A stretch of 64,000 nt of DNA from Combretum micranthum (GCA_024138025.1 JAMXBD010000055.1:1922001-1986000); one strand, 5' to 3'; positions 1 to 13,370 are shown, counted from the first letter of the stretch. The notes: generated by a model from the letters alone, not told the origin. Numbers and translations: made by a program.

Positions 1-644
1 CTATATCTAGTGTAGATGATGATGATGGTAATAAGCAGTGAACAGAATAAGTTACACGAATTTGCGTCCTGAGAAGAAGAAGAAGCAGCAGCAGCTAGGG
101 AAGATGCTTTGAGCCCGAAAGTCTCGATGTCGACGTCATCTTCGTCAATACGATCCCAAATGCATAATTGGTTAACATTCAGATTTGCCTCATCCTCATC
201 CTCATCCTCATTCACATCCTTGGCCTCGAACGCGATGCAATACCAATACCCAGCTGCAGACTGCGCATTTGCTTTGATAATTCTCACGAGTTCTAGTTCC
301 TCACCCTTTTGAAAAAAGAAATTATCATTGAACCCAACCCACGTCTATCTAGCTTGAATAATTAATTAAGTCGTAACAGTTAAAATGACGAAATTAAGAC
401 CCGAAATCTAAATGTTAAGCATATGATAAAAATAATGACCTTACCTTTTCCTCGTGGTGCTTTTTGAAAGCATGAGATACCAATTGGGTAAGACGTATCT
501 CCATACCTTCTTCACTTAAATCCTCGATGGGGATAATCAAACCGAAGGCAAACAGGCCCCTGATTTTCTCAATATCAACGTCAAAACCCTGCCAAATATA
601 TACATTATATCATCCATCTTTAATTTTTTTAAAAAGGAAAAGAA

Positions 645-676
<32 letters not shown>

Positions 677-1096
677 GTATATCACTCTCCTCAATCATCT
701 TGTAGTATCCCACCTTGAAACCCTAACTTTTGTCTGTCTTATAATATTTATATATAATATATATAAAAACCCTAATTTCCCCACCTTCAAACTTTTGGAC
801 AACCAAAAACCCTAATAGGACTGTACGATAGGTCTTGATTACAAAAATCCAATCATACAACTATTATACGCAACACAACAGACGATAACTATACTAAAGT
901 TGTATAATTCCATCTCTAAGCATACTAAAAACAGCAAGTCCTAGAAATCGACAGCTATCCATACATACACAGTGAGAGGAAGAAGCAGATTTACCAAGTT
1001 GCGTCGGTCTTCGAAGTATTCGGGTTCGGGTCTGGGTCTGGAGGCTTTGACTCGTTTACCTCTAGAAGCAGCAGGTTCGGACTTGTGGTTTTGCAT
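1..1096 (-). CDS. Cystatin-related protein, partial (3' end outside window)
   Basis: Three exons are visible on the minus strand: 1096-995 (34 codons from ATG, starting MQNHK), 588-445 (48 codons) and 305 to the window edge. Donors (TTG|GTAAAT, AAG|GTAAGG) and acceptors (GGCAG, CAAAAG) are canonical and all junctions are phase 0. Exon 2 contains LTQLVSHAFKKHHEEK, aligned with the phytocystatin LARFAV-type helix. Exon 3 has IIKANAQSAAGYWYCIAFEAKD-like sequence matching the cystatin beta-strand region; the inhibitory QxVxG loop reads QSAAG, so the Val is Ala. An acidic tract (EDEDEDE) and a Ser/Ala-rich tail follow. True cystatins inhibit papain-type proteases. The altered loop and acidic insertion suggest the plant cystatin-related family, whose inhibitory activity is uncertain. 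An in-frame extension upstream of 1096 begins with GTG at 1165 and has no ATG, so ATG 1096 is preferred. No stop is reached before position 1. Confidence 0.72.
644..677. repeat. AT/AC microsatellite in intron 1 of the cystatin-related gene
   Basis: A run of AT dinucleotides passes directly into (AC)n and lies inside the intron between exons 1 and 2. Confidence 0.85.
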
Positions 1097-1938
1097 GGTT
1101 TGAGACGAAGGTTGAGATTGAGACAGAGTGGGATTCGTCGGTTTGGCTGTGCTTTCTCTTCGCACCTTTCACCATTGTGGATTTAGGTTTTACGAAGACC
1201 TGAAATTCGGGGAAGAAGAAAAGTACGGACAACAACAACAGCAGATTTTATTTTTTGAATTCTATAGAGAGAAATATAAGGATGTCGGAAGATGTAAGAG
1301 CGTTTTAACGCCGTTGTCCAGAAGAGGAGAGGAGAGGAGAGAAGGGAAGGGAAGCGGGGCACGATGTTGTAAGATTTGGTTTTGCGTTGTGAATCTTGAT
1401 GGAAACTTTGGCCTCCGTGGCTTTTTTATATTTGAAATTATTTGGTTTTCATTTTTTATAACAATGCATCTGTTTCGATGTTCTCTTTTCTTATCTTTAT
1501 CTGTATTTTTTTAAATAATATATATAAATATATTCGATTTATGTTTATATTTTATATATATTTTATCTATTTGATCTTTTAATAAAAATTATAAATTTTT
1601 TTATCTGAGGTAATTATTTATAAATAATTTGTTAGAAAATTTTTTAAAAAATGCCTATTTCTATAAATAGTTGGAACTCTTTTAAATCTATTTATCTATT
1701 ATATATTATTTATTACAAATAGACGATGCACCCACGATGCTGTGCAAATAAAACAACTCAATATATATAAATTAAATAGATATATTGTTTTGACAGGTTA
1801 CCTTAATTAGTCCTAGAAATTAGGAAATTAATTACAAATCATAATGACAATTGTACTTTCAACAGGTAACTTATCCATGTTGGGTAACTGTCATGCATAT
1901 ATATGGTATCAAATGTTTAGATCAGTATATAAAGATAC
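1097..1938. other. Upstream flank of the cystatin-related gene
   Basis: This stretch should hold the minus-strand promoter and 5' UTR. It contains a purine-rich GAAGAGGAGAGG tract near 1320-1360 and AT-rich sequence beyond. No clear TATA box could be assigned. Plus-strand open frames here look like chance. Confidence 0.35.
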
Positions 1939-2530
1939 ATGCTTAGGCTAAAAAAGGAAAATATTATATTTATTCAACATCTATTTAATTATATTCCAAC
2001 CCTATTTAATTGCATGATTTCAAGGATATCAAAAATATTTTACGCTCATATGCTAAAAAAGGAAAAGACTGTATCTACTCAACTCTTATTTAATTCTATT
2101 CAAACCCTAGCTAATTTCATCAGTTCAGGGATACCAAAAATATTTTACGCGGAAAAGACTATCTATTCAACCCCTATTTAAATTCTATCAAACCCTATTT
2201 AATTTATGATTTCAAGGATACCAAAAATATTTTACACTCTTATGCTAAAAAAGGAAAAAATTATGTCTATTCAACTCCTATTTAATTTCATGAGGTCAAG
2301 GATACCAAAAATAGTTTATGTGGAAAAGACTATGTCTATTCAATCCCTATTTAATTTTATTCCCTCTTTAATTTCATGATTTCAATGATACCAAAAATAT
2401 TTTACACTCATATGCTAAAAAAAAACGACTATATCTATTCAACACTTATTTAATTATATTAAAACCCTATTTAATTTTCATGATTTCGGGAATATGAAAA
2501 ATATTTTATGTCCATATATTAAAAATATTT
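1939..2530. repeat. Degenerate minisatellite, about six copies of a 75-105 bp unit
   Basis: The unit runs ATGCTAAAAAAGGAAAAGAC, then a CTATTCAACCCTATTTAATT block (often doubled), then GATTTCAAGGATACCAAAAA and TATTTTAC. Copies begin near 1939, 2050, 2150, 2241, 2320 and 2411. Copies differ by gain or loss of the CCCTATTTAATT sub-block and of the CTCATATGCTAAAAAAG head, so unit lengths vary. Confidence 0.8.
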
Positions 2531-4470
2531 ACACTAAAGACATCAAATGAGGTAGTTTTGCTTTAATAGTATGGATGTTTAGCGTTTAGGTCTAGCCCAT
2601 CTGACAAAGTCTTTAAATTTACATGTGGTGTTTAACATTTATATGTTTTTTCTTTAAATTAATAACATCCTATATTTCTATATTGTATTTTTTTTTTTAC
2701 AACCCCCTTTGTCCACTACTCATTCTCCCATGCAATCACATCTCTCACATGTTCCCATTTTTTCAAACTTGATTTAGTATGAAGTAATGCTCTAAAATAA
2801 TATTGTCTCGATCTGGCCAGAAGAGTATGACTTGATATGCCTAGGGCCAAGGATTGAGATATGAAAGAGTTAAATTGGGATCAATAAAAAATAAAAATAT
2901 AAGACATATTTTTTTTATAAAAGACACACACACATCTATTAAATTTGTATAAGGCATATAACTTAAAAAGAGAAGAAAGCATATGAAGTGTGGTGGCGAT
3001 TCAAACCAAAAAATTAATCAATGAAAAGTGTATAGAAAATAAATCCAACTCGAATATAAGTTGGGTTGGCTCGAATACAAGTAGATTTTAGAATTCTGGA
3101 TGCAGAAAACCAATACCTAATTTTGGGGATAAAATTTTTCTTATTCCTTTTTCAGTAATAATTGATTGGTATATATACACAAAATATGATAGCACTCCCC
3201 TATACCCAAAAAAGAAATATAATCTCTGCTAACTCAAAAGCCTATTTTAAATTTTGACCAATAGCAAATGTGTAATACATGAATGAAATATAATCTCTAC
3301 TAATTCGAATGCCTATTTTAAACTTTGACCAATAGCACTCGTAGACTTATTTAATTCTTTAGCCAACCCATGTGTTTTCTTTTTTTTTTTTTCTGTTTTT
3401 TATTTTATTTTCTTTTTCTTTATAATATTTCTAAATACTAAAACTAACTACAATATATAATTTCCACAAAATATTTACCCTATAATAGCATAATATAACA
3501 TTTATATTTTATAAATTTATAAAATAATATGATTATATTATATATGCAAAAATCTAGTCATTTTCTCCTCTGACCTAGTCAATCCGAATCAATGCCAGTC
3601 TAAGCCAAATGCATGAACCAACTTGCTATCACGATCAATTCTAATTGAACATTTTCGAACCGACTAAACCAATCCGGATCCAACAACATTGCTCTGAACT
3701 CTAAACACCAAGTTCACGATTTCTTCCACTAACATTATTACCTACATTGCTTTCTCATTATTTGGAACCGAGCTCCCTTTTTACTTAATTTGAAATAAAT
3801 TATGTTTGACTATTTTCTATTATTCCATCATTATAATAGGTCAACAACATGTTTTATGAGTAATTTTTATATGTGTAATTTTGTTTCTTTAATGAAAATA
3901 CATCATATGAATGATCTAACCAAGTGGATTGTAAGGCGATTTGTGATAAAATTAAGTTTTTTTTTCCCCACACCCACATGTGATTTCAATTAGCCAAGTC
4001 GTCATCGATATATAGCGTTTGGATTACTATATAATTGTAGATACTCAATTTAGAACTAACTTCATTAATTCAAGTCTCTTCTTCCATCGTTAGCAACATC
4101 TTCCATCTAACATTTAGCATATAAGGAATAATATACACGTGTAAGATTGCTTTGAAGAAGTGGAATTTTGAACTTATATGTAAAAGAAAGCAATTTGATT
4201 TTATTTGATTAGGGTTTATGATGATCTTCAATGGAGATTCTTCCTGATTTAATCAATTTTTTCTAACCCAAGTCACGAAAGCAAACCAGCATCCTAGATT
4301 GAAATGCTTAACAGTGTTGAGATAATTTAATCTTTTAAAGATTGTTTTGCCAAATAATTTTTGGTGTTGTCTTTAATTCTCAAACGGATCTAAAACAAGA
4401 TCAACTTGATTAAGATTACTTTAAACCCATAGAAGTATGATAGTATTAGTAATTCGATCTTTTATCAATG
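2531..4470. other. AT-rich intergenic DNA
   Basis: No gene recognised. A local tandem duplication of about 75 bp sits at 3205-3340: the block AATATAATCTCTGCTAACTC...GACCAATAGCA occurs twice. The rest is simple AT-rich sequence with a poly-T tract near 3380. Confidence 0.5.
3205..3340. repeat. Two-copy tandem duplication, ~75 bp period
   Basis: GAAATATAATCTCT...GCCTATTTTAAA...TTTGACCAATAGCA is present at about 3211-3265 and again at 3285-3339 with a handful of substitutions. Confidence 0.75.
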
Positions 4471-4782
4471 TTGTTAGAACCGGACCTAGGTTTGACCCGG
4501 ATAGGCTAGGGGGTCAGGGGTCAAGGGGTTGGACTGGGTTCAACCGGGGTCACAAAAAAATAAAAATATAAGAGATAATTTAATTATAAAAGACCAATAT
4601 GTGTATAATTACTCAATTAAATCTATGTTTAGATCAAATTCATCAATTAATTATTAAATAAATATGATTTAATTATTATATTTTATAAATTTATAATAAA
4701 GTATGAATAAATATTTAAATTTTTAATTTTTAATTTTTTTATTTTTAGATCCGGTTCAACCGGTCCGGGCCGGTTCTGACAA
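4471..4782. mobile_element. Small TIR element (MITE-like), 312 bp
   Basis: The left end TTGTTAGAACCGGACC is mirrored at the right end as GGCCGGTTCTGACAA, followed inward on both sides by further GGTTNAACCGG-type sequence. The middle is AT-rich and non-coding. A convincing TSD was not found (only ATG next to both ends), so the superfamily is open. Confidence 0.5.
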
Positions 4783-5890
4783 CCATGTCTTTTATTGTTT
4801 TAAATTGGAGTGATGAGTGTTTGGAAATTTGTAATATTTTTAAACAACCTTTTTAATTTTTTGTTTATGACGATATTTTAAGTAAAGATATTATTAGATA
4901 CCAAATTCGGATAATTTGAAAATTAAGACAATAGTACAGGCTCATGTTACCATAAAAGCCCTCTAAAAATGAAATAAAGACCATAGAAGAGGAAAAGGAA
5001 TAGAAAAGTATTTCTACTTTTGTCTGCAGTTAATAACTGTTGCAATTGTAAATTTTACAAGTTGCTCAATATAGTGTCTATATTATGTATAATTTTAATA
5101 AACATTAACTTTTACTAGCGCTGTGTAATATTTTTTTGATGTGGAAAGGCATACTCATTGAATTAAATATTAAATGATTTATTATTAAACCATTGTAAGA
5201 CTGCTAATAATATAATATTTATAAGGTTTAATAATCTCAAATGGTGAGAAGGGAAATTTTAGTCTAACAATGTAAATGCTAGATTATAACCACTTATATT
5301 TATATTTCAATAATAAATTATTCAATTTGGTCGGTATGTTTTGTCCACATAGGGAAAAAAAATCTACACTCGTATGCTGCATTAGTAAAAGTCGACGTCT
5401 ATTAAAATTATAAAATTATAAATAGCAAAGATGTTAACTTAAACAATTGTTATGGCTCATTCACTTCTTTGAATAAATAAGATTATAATAAAATTCCTAT
5501 TACTGAAAAATGTAATATAACCGTAATAGGATTTTTCTTTGTTAATTTTTATTTAAATAGGGGTATTTTGAAAAAAGATAGTTCAACATTGAATTACTAT
5601 TCATAGGTTTAAATAAATAATGACTATCAATTATTTTTTTAATAGAGATTTGTTATGGAATCGCTATTTAGTGAATGAAATGCTATAATAGCTATTCATT
5701 TGGAATAAGACTGTGATGAAATTACAATTACATGAAATGAGAGTAGTTAAAGTTTAGAACATTGATTTCAACTTATAAAACATTAGGCAATAAATTGCCC
5801 AAAATTAAATATAAAAGGCATGGTTTTACCTGTAGTAAGATGCATATAGCTATAGTTCAAAATTTGTGTTTCATGTATAGATTATAGCAG
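4783..5890. other. AT-rich intergenic DNA, nothing recognised
   Basis: No coding sequence or clear element. Around 5450-5760 there are weakly repeated motifs (TCATTCACTTCTTTGAATAA versus TTCATTTGGAATAAGACTG) that may be an old MITE, but no ends could be defined. Confidence 0.4.
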
Positions 5891-5894
5891 AAGA

Positions 5895-6522
5895 TGTTAC
5901 ACCCAAATTATAGTTATTTAAAAAACGTTAATAGTTACATATCTAAATAACTTACTAAAGTATTTTAAAATTTTGGTTTTTTATGATATAGATATTGTTG
6001 ATCGCTATTTTTCGTCTTGGGCCTTTTGAGCTTAATTAGACCTCATAATCATATAAGTCGACCCCCTTACTCATACTCAAAAATTGATAGGTCCAAAAAG
6101 GCTACTAATCTCCATAAGCTTCAATTGTTGCCTCGCATGACTTAAGAAGGAAACTTTCCTAATTGAGCCCCTTCATTACCAATAAAGAAAAGAACGCTTT
6201 ACTTTCTTAAAAGGGAAAACACTCTCAAGAGAACCCTTAAATAATTAGACAACACTTCCTTAATCAAATAAGAGAAGTTTCTTATCTTGGGAAGATTTAC
6301 TTTCTTGATGAAGGAAGGAACTACACTATATAAGTAAGGTTCAATCGACTTGGATCTAAGTTCACTCCTCTACTCTTATTCTCTATTACTACCACACATT
6401 TCAATCCACCTACTAACTTGAGTATCGGAGTGGTCACGTCATACACACTCAGTGCATTTATTAATTGGCTTTAGTCTTGCAAACTCAGTGATCAACTATC
6501 TCACTAACCCAATCAGCTTGAA
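5895..6522 (+). mobile_element. LTR remnant of a Ty3/gypsy (Tat/Athila-like) element
   Basis: A possible start at 5895 (TGTTACACCC) is followed by ACACTATATAAGTAAGG (TATA-like, near 6324) and a leader with CTACTAACTTGAGTATCGGA and GTGGTCACGTC near 6410-6440. That R-U5 string recurs in many plant gypsy LTRs. It lies just before a protease-like fragment of the same superfamily. Both boundaries are uncertain and no partner LTR was found. Confidence 0.4.
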
Positions 6523-6710
6523 GTGAAGTGGAGCAAAATTCCAAGGGAAGGGCCCCATAAGGGAAGATCGATGAACAAAACCGCACGTGACATTAGAAAA
6601 GACGAGGTATTAAATCTCCATGCCAAGAAGCAAAAGATGGACTACTCCATAACTTTCTTTGATAAAGATCTTCAAGGCGTTTGGTACGTAGCCAGACCGA
6701 GTTTTAAATT
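6523..6710 (+). pseudogene. Ty3/gypsy gag-protease linker fragment
   Basis: The open frame encodes REGPHKGRSMNK...YSITFFDKDLQGV, resembling the segment just upstream of the retropepsin in plant Tat/Athila polyproteins (the ITFSDEDLEGV-type motif). It then runs into unrelated sequence and stops before the catalytic Asp motif. The frame opens with GTG, not ATG, so it is not a gene in its own right. Confidence 0.45.
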
Positions 6711-6732
6711 TGTATTTTTTTTTCTTCTCTAA

Positions 6733-7695
6733 ATCTTTTTCTAACTATGGTCTCAATAAAGGGAAGCACACCTATCGGATGTAGTATAGTTAAAGATCTA
6801 TGTCATATTCGAAGGAAGAGCTAGTGAATACTTCTACTTCCTCTTTTCTTATTATCTAGCCGAATAAAACAAGGAAAATTTTATCAACTAAGGATCTAAA
6901 ATAATCCTAATCTAACAAGCATCAACAGATAACAAATTTCACAGCAAGTAGGAAAGAGATAACATATATTTATTTCACAAGGTAGCTCTGGTCATGCTTC
7001 ACCTTAGGTCTATTCATGTAACTCAAGAATTTCTAAAAAAAAAAAAATTTTGTGTTGATTATTGAAGAGTCCAATTCATGAATGTAAATTAATGCATCTC
7101 TCAAGATCAAAAACTCTAGATCTAGACCAGACTACTAAAATGTCTTCAAACGTTATCATCGCCCTAGATTCGTAAAAAGAATAAGAATCCTTTGTTGTAG
7201 AAACTAACCCAATGAATTTCCAAACAAGTGATAGAAGATCTCACCACCTCTCTCTTAAGGTGATCATGAACAACCTCATCAATAGCCTAGATCTATTCAT
7301 TAAAATGACCTCTCAACCTATTGTAACGAAATCAGACATGAACACATATCGTGCACTACACAAATTCAAGATATATTAAGCTTAAGCTATTGAATTCAAT
7401 AAATCAATCGCATATTAAAAAAAAAAAACACTACAGAGCTACATGAAGTTAACCCAAGGATCCACAAACCTAAGCAAATTTAACTACTCCTCCACGAATA
7501 TAACAAGATAAATCAACGATTCAAAGAAATAGTGAAAACCATAATGAAATAAAGCATTAAAAACCATAATTCTTGATGAATTGAAACAATAAAGTACAAA
7601 GCTACTATGAAATCCTAGAAATCTATGTTCTCTCTCTACAAGGGAATATTTCTCTATACGATTTTTCTCTTTCTTCCATCTCTATCTTTCTAGTT
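6733..7695. other. Non-coding flank left of the LARD
   Basis: AT-rich sequence with A-tracts near 7035 and 7420 and no recognised gene. Read across the LARD insertion (7700 joined to 20865), the minus strand would give a TATAAATA motif near 20914 followed by a CT/GA-rich leader. The LARD may therefore have split an older transcription unit or LTR. Confidence 0.4.
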
Positions 7696-7700
7696 TTATG
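7696..7700. repeat. LARD target-site duplication, left copy (TTATG)
   Basis: TTATG directly precedes the LTR start TGTCACGAC and is repeated directly after the other LTR at 20860-20864. Confidence 0.9.
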
Positions 7701-10700
7701 TGTCACGACTCTAGTATGGGGGCCTAACAGGATTTATCTAAAGCCATCATATCACGTGTGCACCCGTAACATGAGAGTCGTCTTGTATGTCAGAGTATAC
7801 AAGACTGTTTATTTATAAATGTTTATCATACAAATGATATAATATATTACAGTATTTCAACTATGGAATCCGGTTTTCCAATTTCCACCAAGATCGCAGA
7901 GAATCGGTATCCCCCACCAAATAGTGAAATTGGGTTTCCAAACTACAACATACAAAATTTAAAATTCATCTAATTTACATTCTAAGTTCACCATATCCTA
8001 TATCTCTATCTTCAACAGAGTTTGTTGGAGAAGCTCTCTTCACACATTCCTAGCCCAATCCCAGCTAGTAATAATCCTGCACAAAAACTGTAGGGGGGTA
8101 AGCGAACGACGGCTCAGTGAGTTCATTCCTTACTACTACCGGTCACGAAAGTTATCAAACATTAATTATACATTCATGCAAATCTGTCTACATACAATAT
8201 GAATGCATACGTGATGAATGCAAGCAACACATCTATGGGGGTCCGGAACCATAGACGATGTAGATTTACCTATCTACACTTCAGTTGTCTCCCATACTTA
8301 TCCGCATTGGACACCTCGCTTTACCCGTACGAGGCTGCCTAGTGGTAGCGTCCATCCAGACTTACCCAATGCTTAACCGCCATTGGTAACAACAAATATT
8401 CCCCAACGTGTTCACGTGATTTACGCTAGTTAATATTTAAATTTATATATAATGCCAATTTAATGGCGATTCTTACAATCCATCACTAATCTATGATGAA
8501 TCACGCAAGTAGACCCCGACTCGGGTAACATCTACTGCCAATACGAACCATCACCTATTAAAGGTGAATCCGGCGGATAGACCCTAACTCAGGTAACATC
8601 TATCGCCACGTGACCAGTGGACCCCAACTTAGGCAACATCCACTGTCACAACAATACTCAGAAATGTCCCATGTTTATCTCATAAACTCTTTTAGCATAA
8701 ATAGTTCCTTTTCAAAGAATATAAAAGCAACCTGGAATATCCCAAGTCAGATTTCTTTAAAAATACATTTCAAAATACTTTTGACTTCAAATTCGGGACA
8801 TTTCCTACAAGGGGATCAAGCACATGCGACTAGTATATCCAATTAGTTTAGTCGAATTATTATCTTTGTCCATTTATTCAGGTGATCATGCAGATGATAA
8901 CGCTCACATCAATCAGTCATTCCATACAAGCAATACAATCAACATACCAACAAACGGTAGCAATCACAAGCAAATAGTAGAACATCAGAATTCCCTCACC
9001 TGTGGTCCTCGCTAAGCTACTGGCAGTCCGGAATTGATCTATTTTCCTATTAACAGAGATTTATTATTGGATTATTTCTGTAAGAGAAGTCTTCCTATAA
9101 TTTAAAGGTGTCGATCTCTATCGTCGGATATTAGACTAAATCCGTTACTTTAATTATTGCATCGTTAAATAACTTAATTAAATCCTTTTTAGATACCTAA
9201 ATATTTCATATCGGTGTTTGACATAGTTTTTATTAATTGCTATCTAAATTTTTTTAAGGGGTTTGTCTTTTCTTAAGTTCTACTGCTTTTAATGGAAGAT
9301 TTTTATTTATTAATTCTTTGCCCGTCAACCTTATATGTCTCTCAAATTGGTATTTTTATTGATTTAAGGATATTTTCTAGTATCTATACCTTTCAAAAAT
9401 CATAAAAACCGTATTTAGATATATCAAATTTCTATTATACTTCAGTTTCATTCTTATTGCAAAATAAATTAAGTTTAATACTACAATATTATTGGTAATA
9501 TTAGTTTTTGAAACGTTAATATCATTATTAGTATTAAATACAAGTATAATAATAACAACAATTTTCAGACAGTTAATAAATAATACCATTAGTAACAAAA
9601 ATAGAATTGATGATTGTATAAATATAGTGACCTTAACGTAAAATAACAGTATTGATTAGTCAAATGAAAATATCAATAATACGGAATACTATAAATAGTA
9701 GTAATAATAAGGGTAATAATCATAACTACATTAATAGAAATAACAATAGCATTTATGTTGGTTGAAAACTGAATGAACTTTTATTTGCGATTTCTTATTT
9801 GTTTTTAATCCAATTTCGTTGTATAAGTAGTCGATTTGATAGTATTCGAAGAGTACTTTCTAGTAGTGAAATTATTTTTCAAGAAAAGAGATTTGTACAA
9901 TTTTTAAATTCATGAAACACATGCATAGATTTCAAGTGAATCCTAACAATTGTAATCAAAACGTGTTTTAATCATATCTAACTCATTTCTAATCCGTTTT
10001 TGATGAATGAATAATTGTTTTCATAATATTTTCTGAGTACAATTTACTGATAAGGTCGTTTTTGGTTTATAACAAATATATCAATACAGTTTAGTTGACC
10101 TTTTGAACATTTTTCTTCATTTGATTTCTTTTGATTCCTAACTTCCTAAAGCTTAGAGTTCTAAGTTTCAAGTTCATGTTTCTATAATCCTAAATAATTA
10201 TGTATCATTATTTGTTCAATTATATAACTTAAAACCATCATCTAATCCTCTTATCTATTTCTTTAGTTCACTCATAATTTATAAAATTATTAATATGTAT
10301 AATTTCTATGAATTGTTCATAATATTTTTCTTTGTATTGTAAAGCTCCTAACCATGCCTTTAAAGCTTGTTTTATCAAGTTTTATGTTCATAAAAGGTCC
10401 TACGGGTGTTAGATATGAATTTAAACTAGTTTAGATGAAATTTGAGTCTTGTTTTGTCCACTTTATTCCAAAATCCGAATTTACTATTACCATCTTTATA
10501 ATATTTCTAAGTTATTGTCTTCCTTTGTCAACAATATGTAAACATTCTTAATACATTAACAATCCATCTACTTGGATTTATCAATTGATTAGCAACTTCT
10601 CTCAACTACATAACTTTCTTTCAATGTTCAACAATTCATCCTAAAGTCTATACATAAATATAACAAGGATGGGATAGTTTAGAACTTACCTTAGCTTGGA

Positions 10701-13356
10701 ATGGAAAAAGGATTTTTCAACTTCCTTTTTTAAGCAAGAATCGAACCTATATCAAGGTTAGATGATGAGTTCTTAACTAAATTATAAGTTAGCATCATTA
10801 ATTATAATGGAAGCTTACAAATTCTAACCAATATTCTTACCTTGTCAAGTTAGTTTCCTCCTCTTGGACCTTAGGATAACTTAAGACTTTTGATTTAGTT
10901 TTGGATGTTGTTGGAGAAGGAAATTGGTGTTGTTGAGGAGCTTAGTGTGTAGGTAGGATATGGAAGTAAGCTAAGGGTTTATGGCTGATCATACAAGGGT
11001 TTCTAAGCTTAGTAAATTGAAGGTTGCAATGGAAAAAGGAAAGGAAAAGGGCTGGGCGCACTTATGTTTGTAGCTGTGTTTTTGGGATGATTTTGTGAAA
11101 ATTATGAGCTCAAATTGTGTCTAACTTAAGCTTATATACATATACTAAGTATAGGCTAAGTTTTAGAGGCTAAGGAAATTGTTTTGGGTTTGAAAATTGT
11201 TCACAATTGCAGCTGGAATTTTCCATACGAATTTGTAAATTTGGATGACAATTTGGCTTGTGTTTTGACGAATTTTTGTGGCTATATTTGAGGGTCTCAA
11301 TTGTGTTTCTTTGGTAGCTACTTAATGTCATTTATGTGTGTAAAATAGGGGCTCAAATTGCCAGAAAAATCGGGTCAAAATCGTGTTAGAATTTGTATGA
11401 AAACAAAAGCAAATTTCCAATTTTCCTGCTGCAGTTTTTTTTTGTTGTTTTGCACCTTGATTTGCATGGATTTTTCTTCAAATTTCTTTTGTTGGTTTCT
11501 AGCTAATAAATGGTGTATGAAGTGTACATTTGAAGGCTTATTATTGGTGTTTAATTAGTCAAAAATACCAGCTCAAATGGGCCTAGGAATTTACAAAAAT
11601 AGGAATTCAAATTGCTGTTGTATTCTTGTTGGTTTGTCCCCTGCTGCAGCTGCTAGTTTGAAATTTTCTAGGCATATTTGGAGTTGTTTGGGTTGCATAA
11701 TTGAGTTGGAATTCTTAGCATTAAATATTGATCTGATGTGGACTGTTTTAATTGGATTTTATGTCATTTTCGTATTGAATATTGGAGCTCAAAATTCGGA
11801 TCAAGGTTGGACATGAAGGTTGAATTTCTCCTCTGCTGTTTCCTCTGTCCATGGGTGCTCTGTTTTTCAACCGAGAGCTGTGTTGTGCATGTGGAAGGTG
11901 TGTGTGTGCGCCAGCCAGCTGCAGGCCCGTTGGATGTGTGCTTTGTTTCCAACGATAATTGTCCTTATTCTGCTGCTGCTTGCTCATGTATGTTCCCAGC
12001 GTGGAGGTTGTTGTGCTGCACGTGGAGGATAAGCCAGCTGCTTGCTCGTGTAGGTCATCCACTTTCTCGCGTGTGTGTGTGAAAGATGTGTGGACTGCTG
12101 TTGTGCGTGGAACAAGCTGCTCGGTCCCCTGCTGCTGTCTTGTGCATGGATTGAAATGCTGCGTGGAGCCTTCCCTTTGCAGCACGTGGAGTTCATCAGC
12201 AATTCTGATCGTGCGTGTAAGGAGTTTGTAGCACGTGGAGGATGGACTTCGGCTGTTCGTGATTTCCAGATTTCAGCCTGTGATTTGCTTTTGACATTCA
12301 GTGTTTTTTTTTAGATATATATATTATATATTAGTTGATTGAATTAATTACATTATTTTTACTAATGTTAATTTAGAAATGTATGTTTATATTTGTTACG
12401 TACAAGTTTTATCGAAATAGAATTCTCTAGATTACTACAAAAACTCTAAGTTGTTTATATGTACAATTTCTAGTTTCGAGTTTACACAATTAGTATTTTA
12501 AATTATATGATTAAATTTTTCAAGTTGATAAATGAATCGAATAGGAACTAAGTTTCAATGAATTCAGAATGTTCTAACAAGTATAACAGCGGGTATGAAG
12601 TTTCCATTTTAAATCTAGATTAATATTTATTGATCGGTATTTGTATCTATCATGTATTGATAATGTTAGTAAATCCTCTTTGAATTATTTCTCTATACTG
12701 ATAGGCTCATCATTAAACTATATCTTATCGGTTTTGAAATTTGGAGTCACTTCTAATTATATCGTGAATTATTAGTTTATGATACGAAATCTGCTTTTTT
12801 GTATCTATTAAGACCAAGGGAATTTTTATTTAGGTTTTTCAAGCTACGAATTAGTCTATTACAATTCATAGATCTATTTTAAGATTTTTGTTAAATCATA
12901 TATTTGATATTAGTTTCACTTTTGCCAATTTGTTCATTTTCTAGTTGTGAAAATTATTAAAGGTTACCTTGACAATTCGGGATTTTAATTTCTAAAAGCT
13001 TAAAACTTTTTTTTATTTTTTATTTTTTTATTTAGAATATTAGTGTAATTTGAATATTCATTTAAGATTTAGATTCTTAGATATTGATCTATTTTATCAA
13101 ATATTATATTTTACTGTATATAATCTATTTATACTAATTTGTTATTACCGACCTATTTTATGTAGGACTACTAAATATTGAGCTTAAGGAAAAAGAATTC
13201 AGTAATTTATATTAACGATTGCACTATCATCGTTTTATATTATTTGATATCATAGAAGTTACAGTTTTGTATTTCGATTCCAATTATTCAATATAATTCT
13301 ATATTACATTTTCAGTATTTATTAAAATTAGATTACGTAAAATTAGGTGGATTACA
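7701..13356 (-). repeat. LARD 3' LTR (5656 bp)
   Basis: Near-identical to the LTR at 15055-20859, differing by a few percent by eye plus indels. It keeps about 41 bp in the GACTCGGGTAACATCTACTG box array (8505-8650) that the other LTR lost. It lacks two blocks, of about 65 and 110 bp, present at 20515-20580 and 20680-20785 of the other LTR. A GC-richer, GTG/CTGCTG-rich domain lies at about 11630-12290, unlike the AT-rich rest. Confidence 0.92.
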
Positions 13357-13370
13357 TCCTCCCCCCCTTA
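13357..13370 (-). promoter_or_regulatory. LARD polypurine tract
   Basis: The minus strand reads TTAAGGGGGGAGGA immediately before the LTR start TGTAATCC. This is the expected plus-strand priming site for reverse transcription. Confidence 0.88.

Noticed and set aside
941..1165. N-terminal extension of the cystatin-related protein from 1165
   Set aside because: Position 1165 is GTG, not ATG, and the frame beyond 995 reads into the intron; ATG 1096 with a donor at 994 fits better.
9377..9598. 73-codon minus-strand hydrophobic frame in the LTR (also 16690-16911)
   Set aside because: AT-rich chance frame; it is shared only because the LTRs are duplicates.
11738..12314. Overlapping 60-145 codon frames in the GC-rich LTR domain (also 19058-19673)
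   Set aside because: They occur on both strands in several frames, change frame and length between the two LTRs, and show no family motif.
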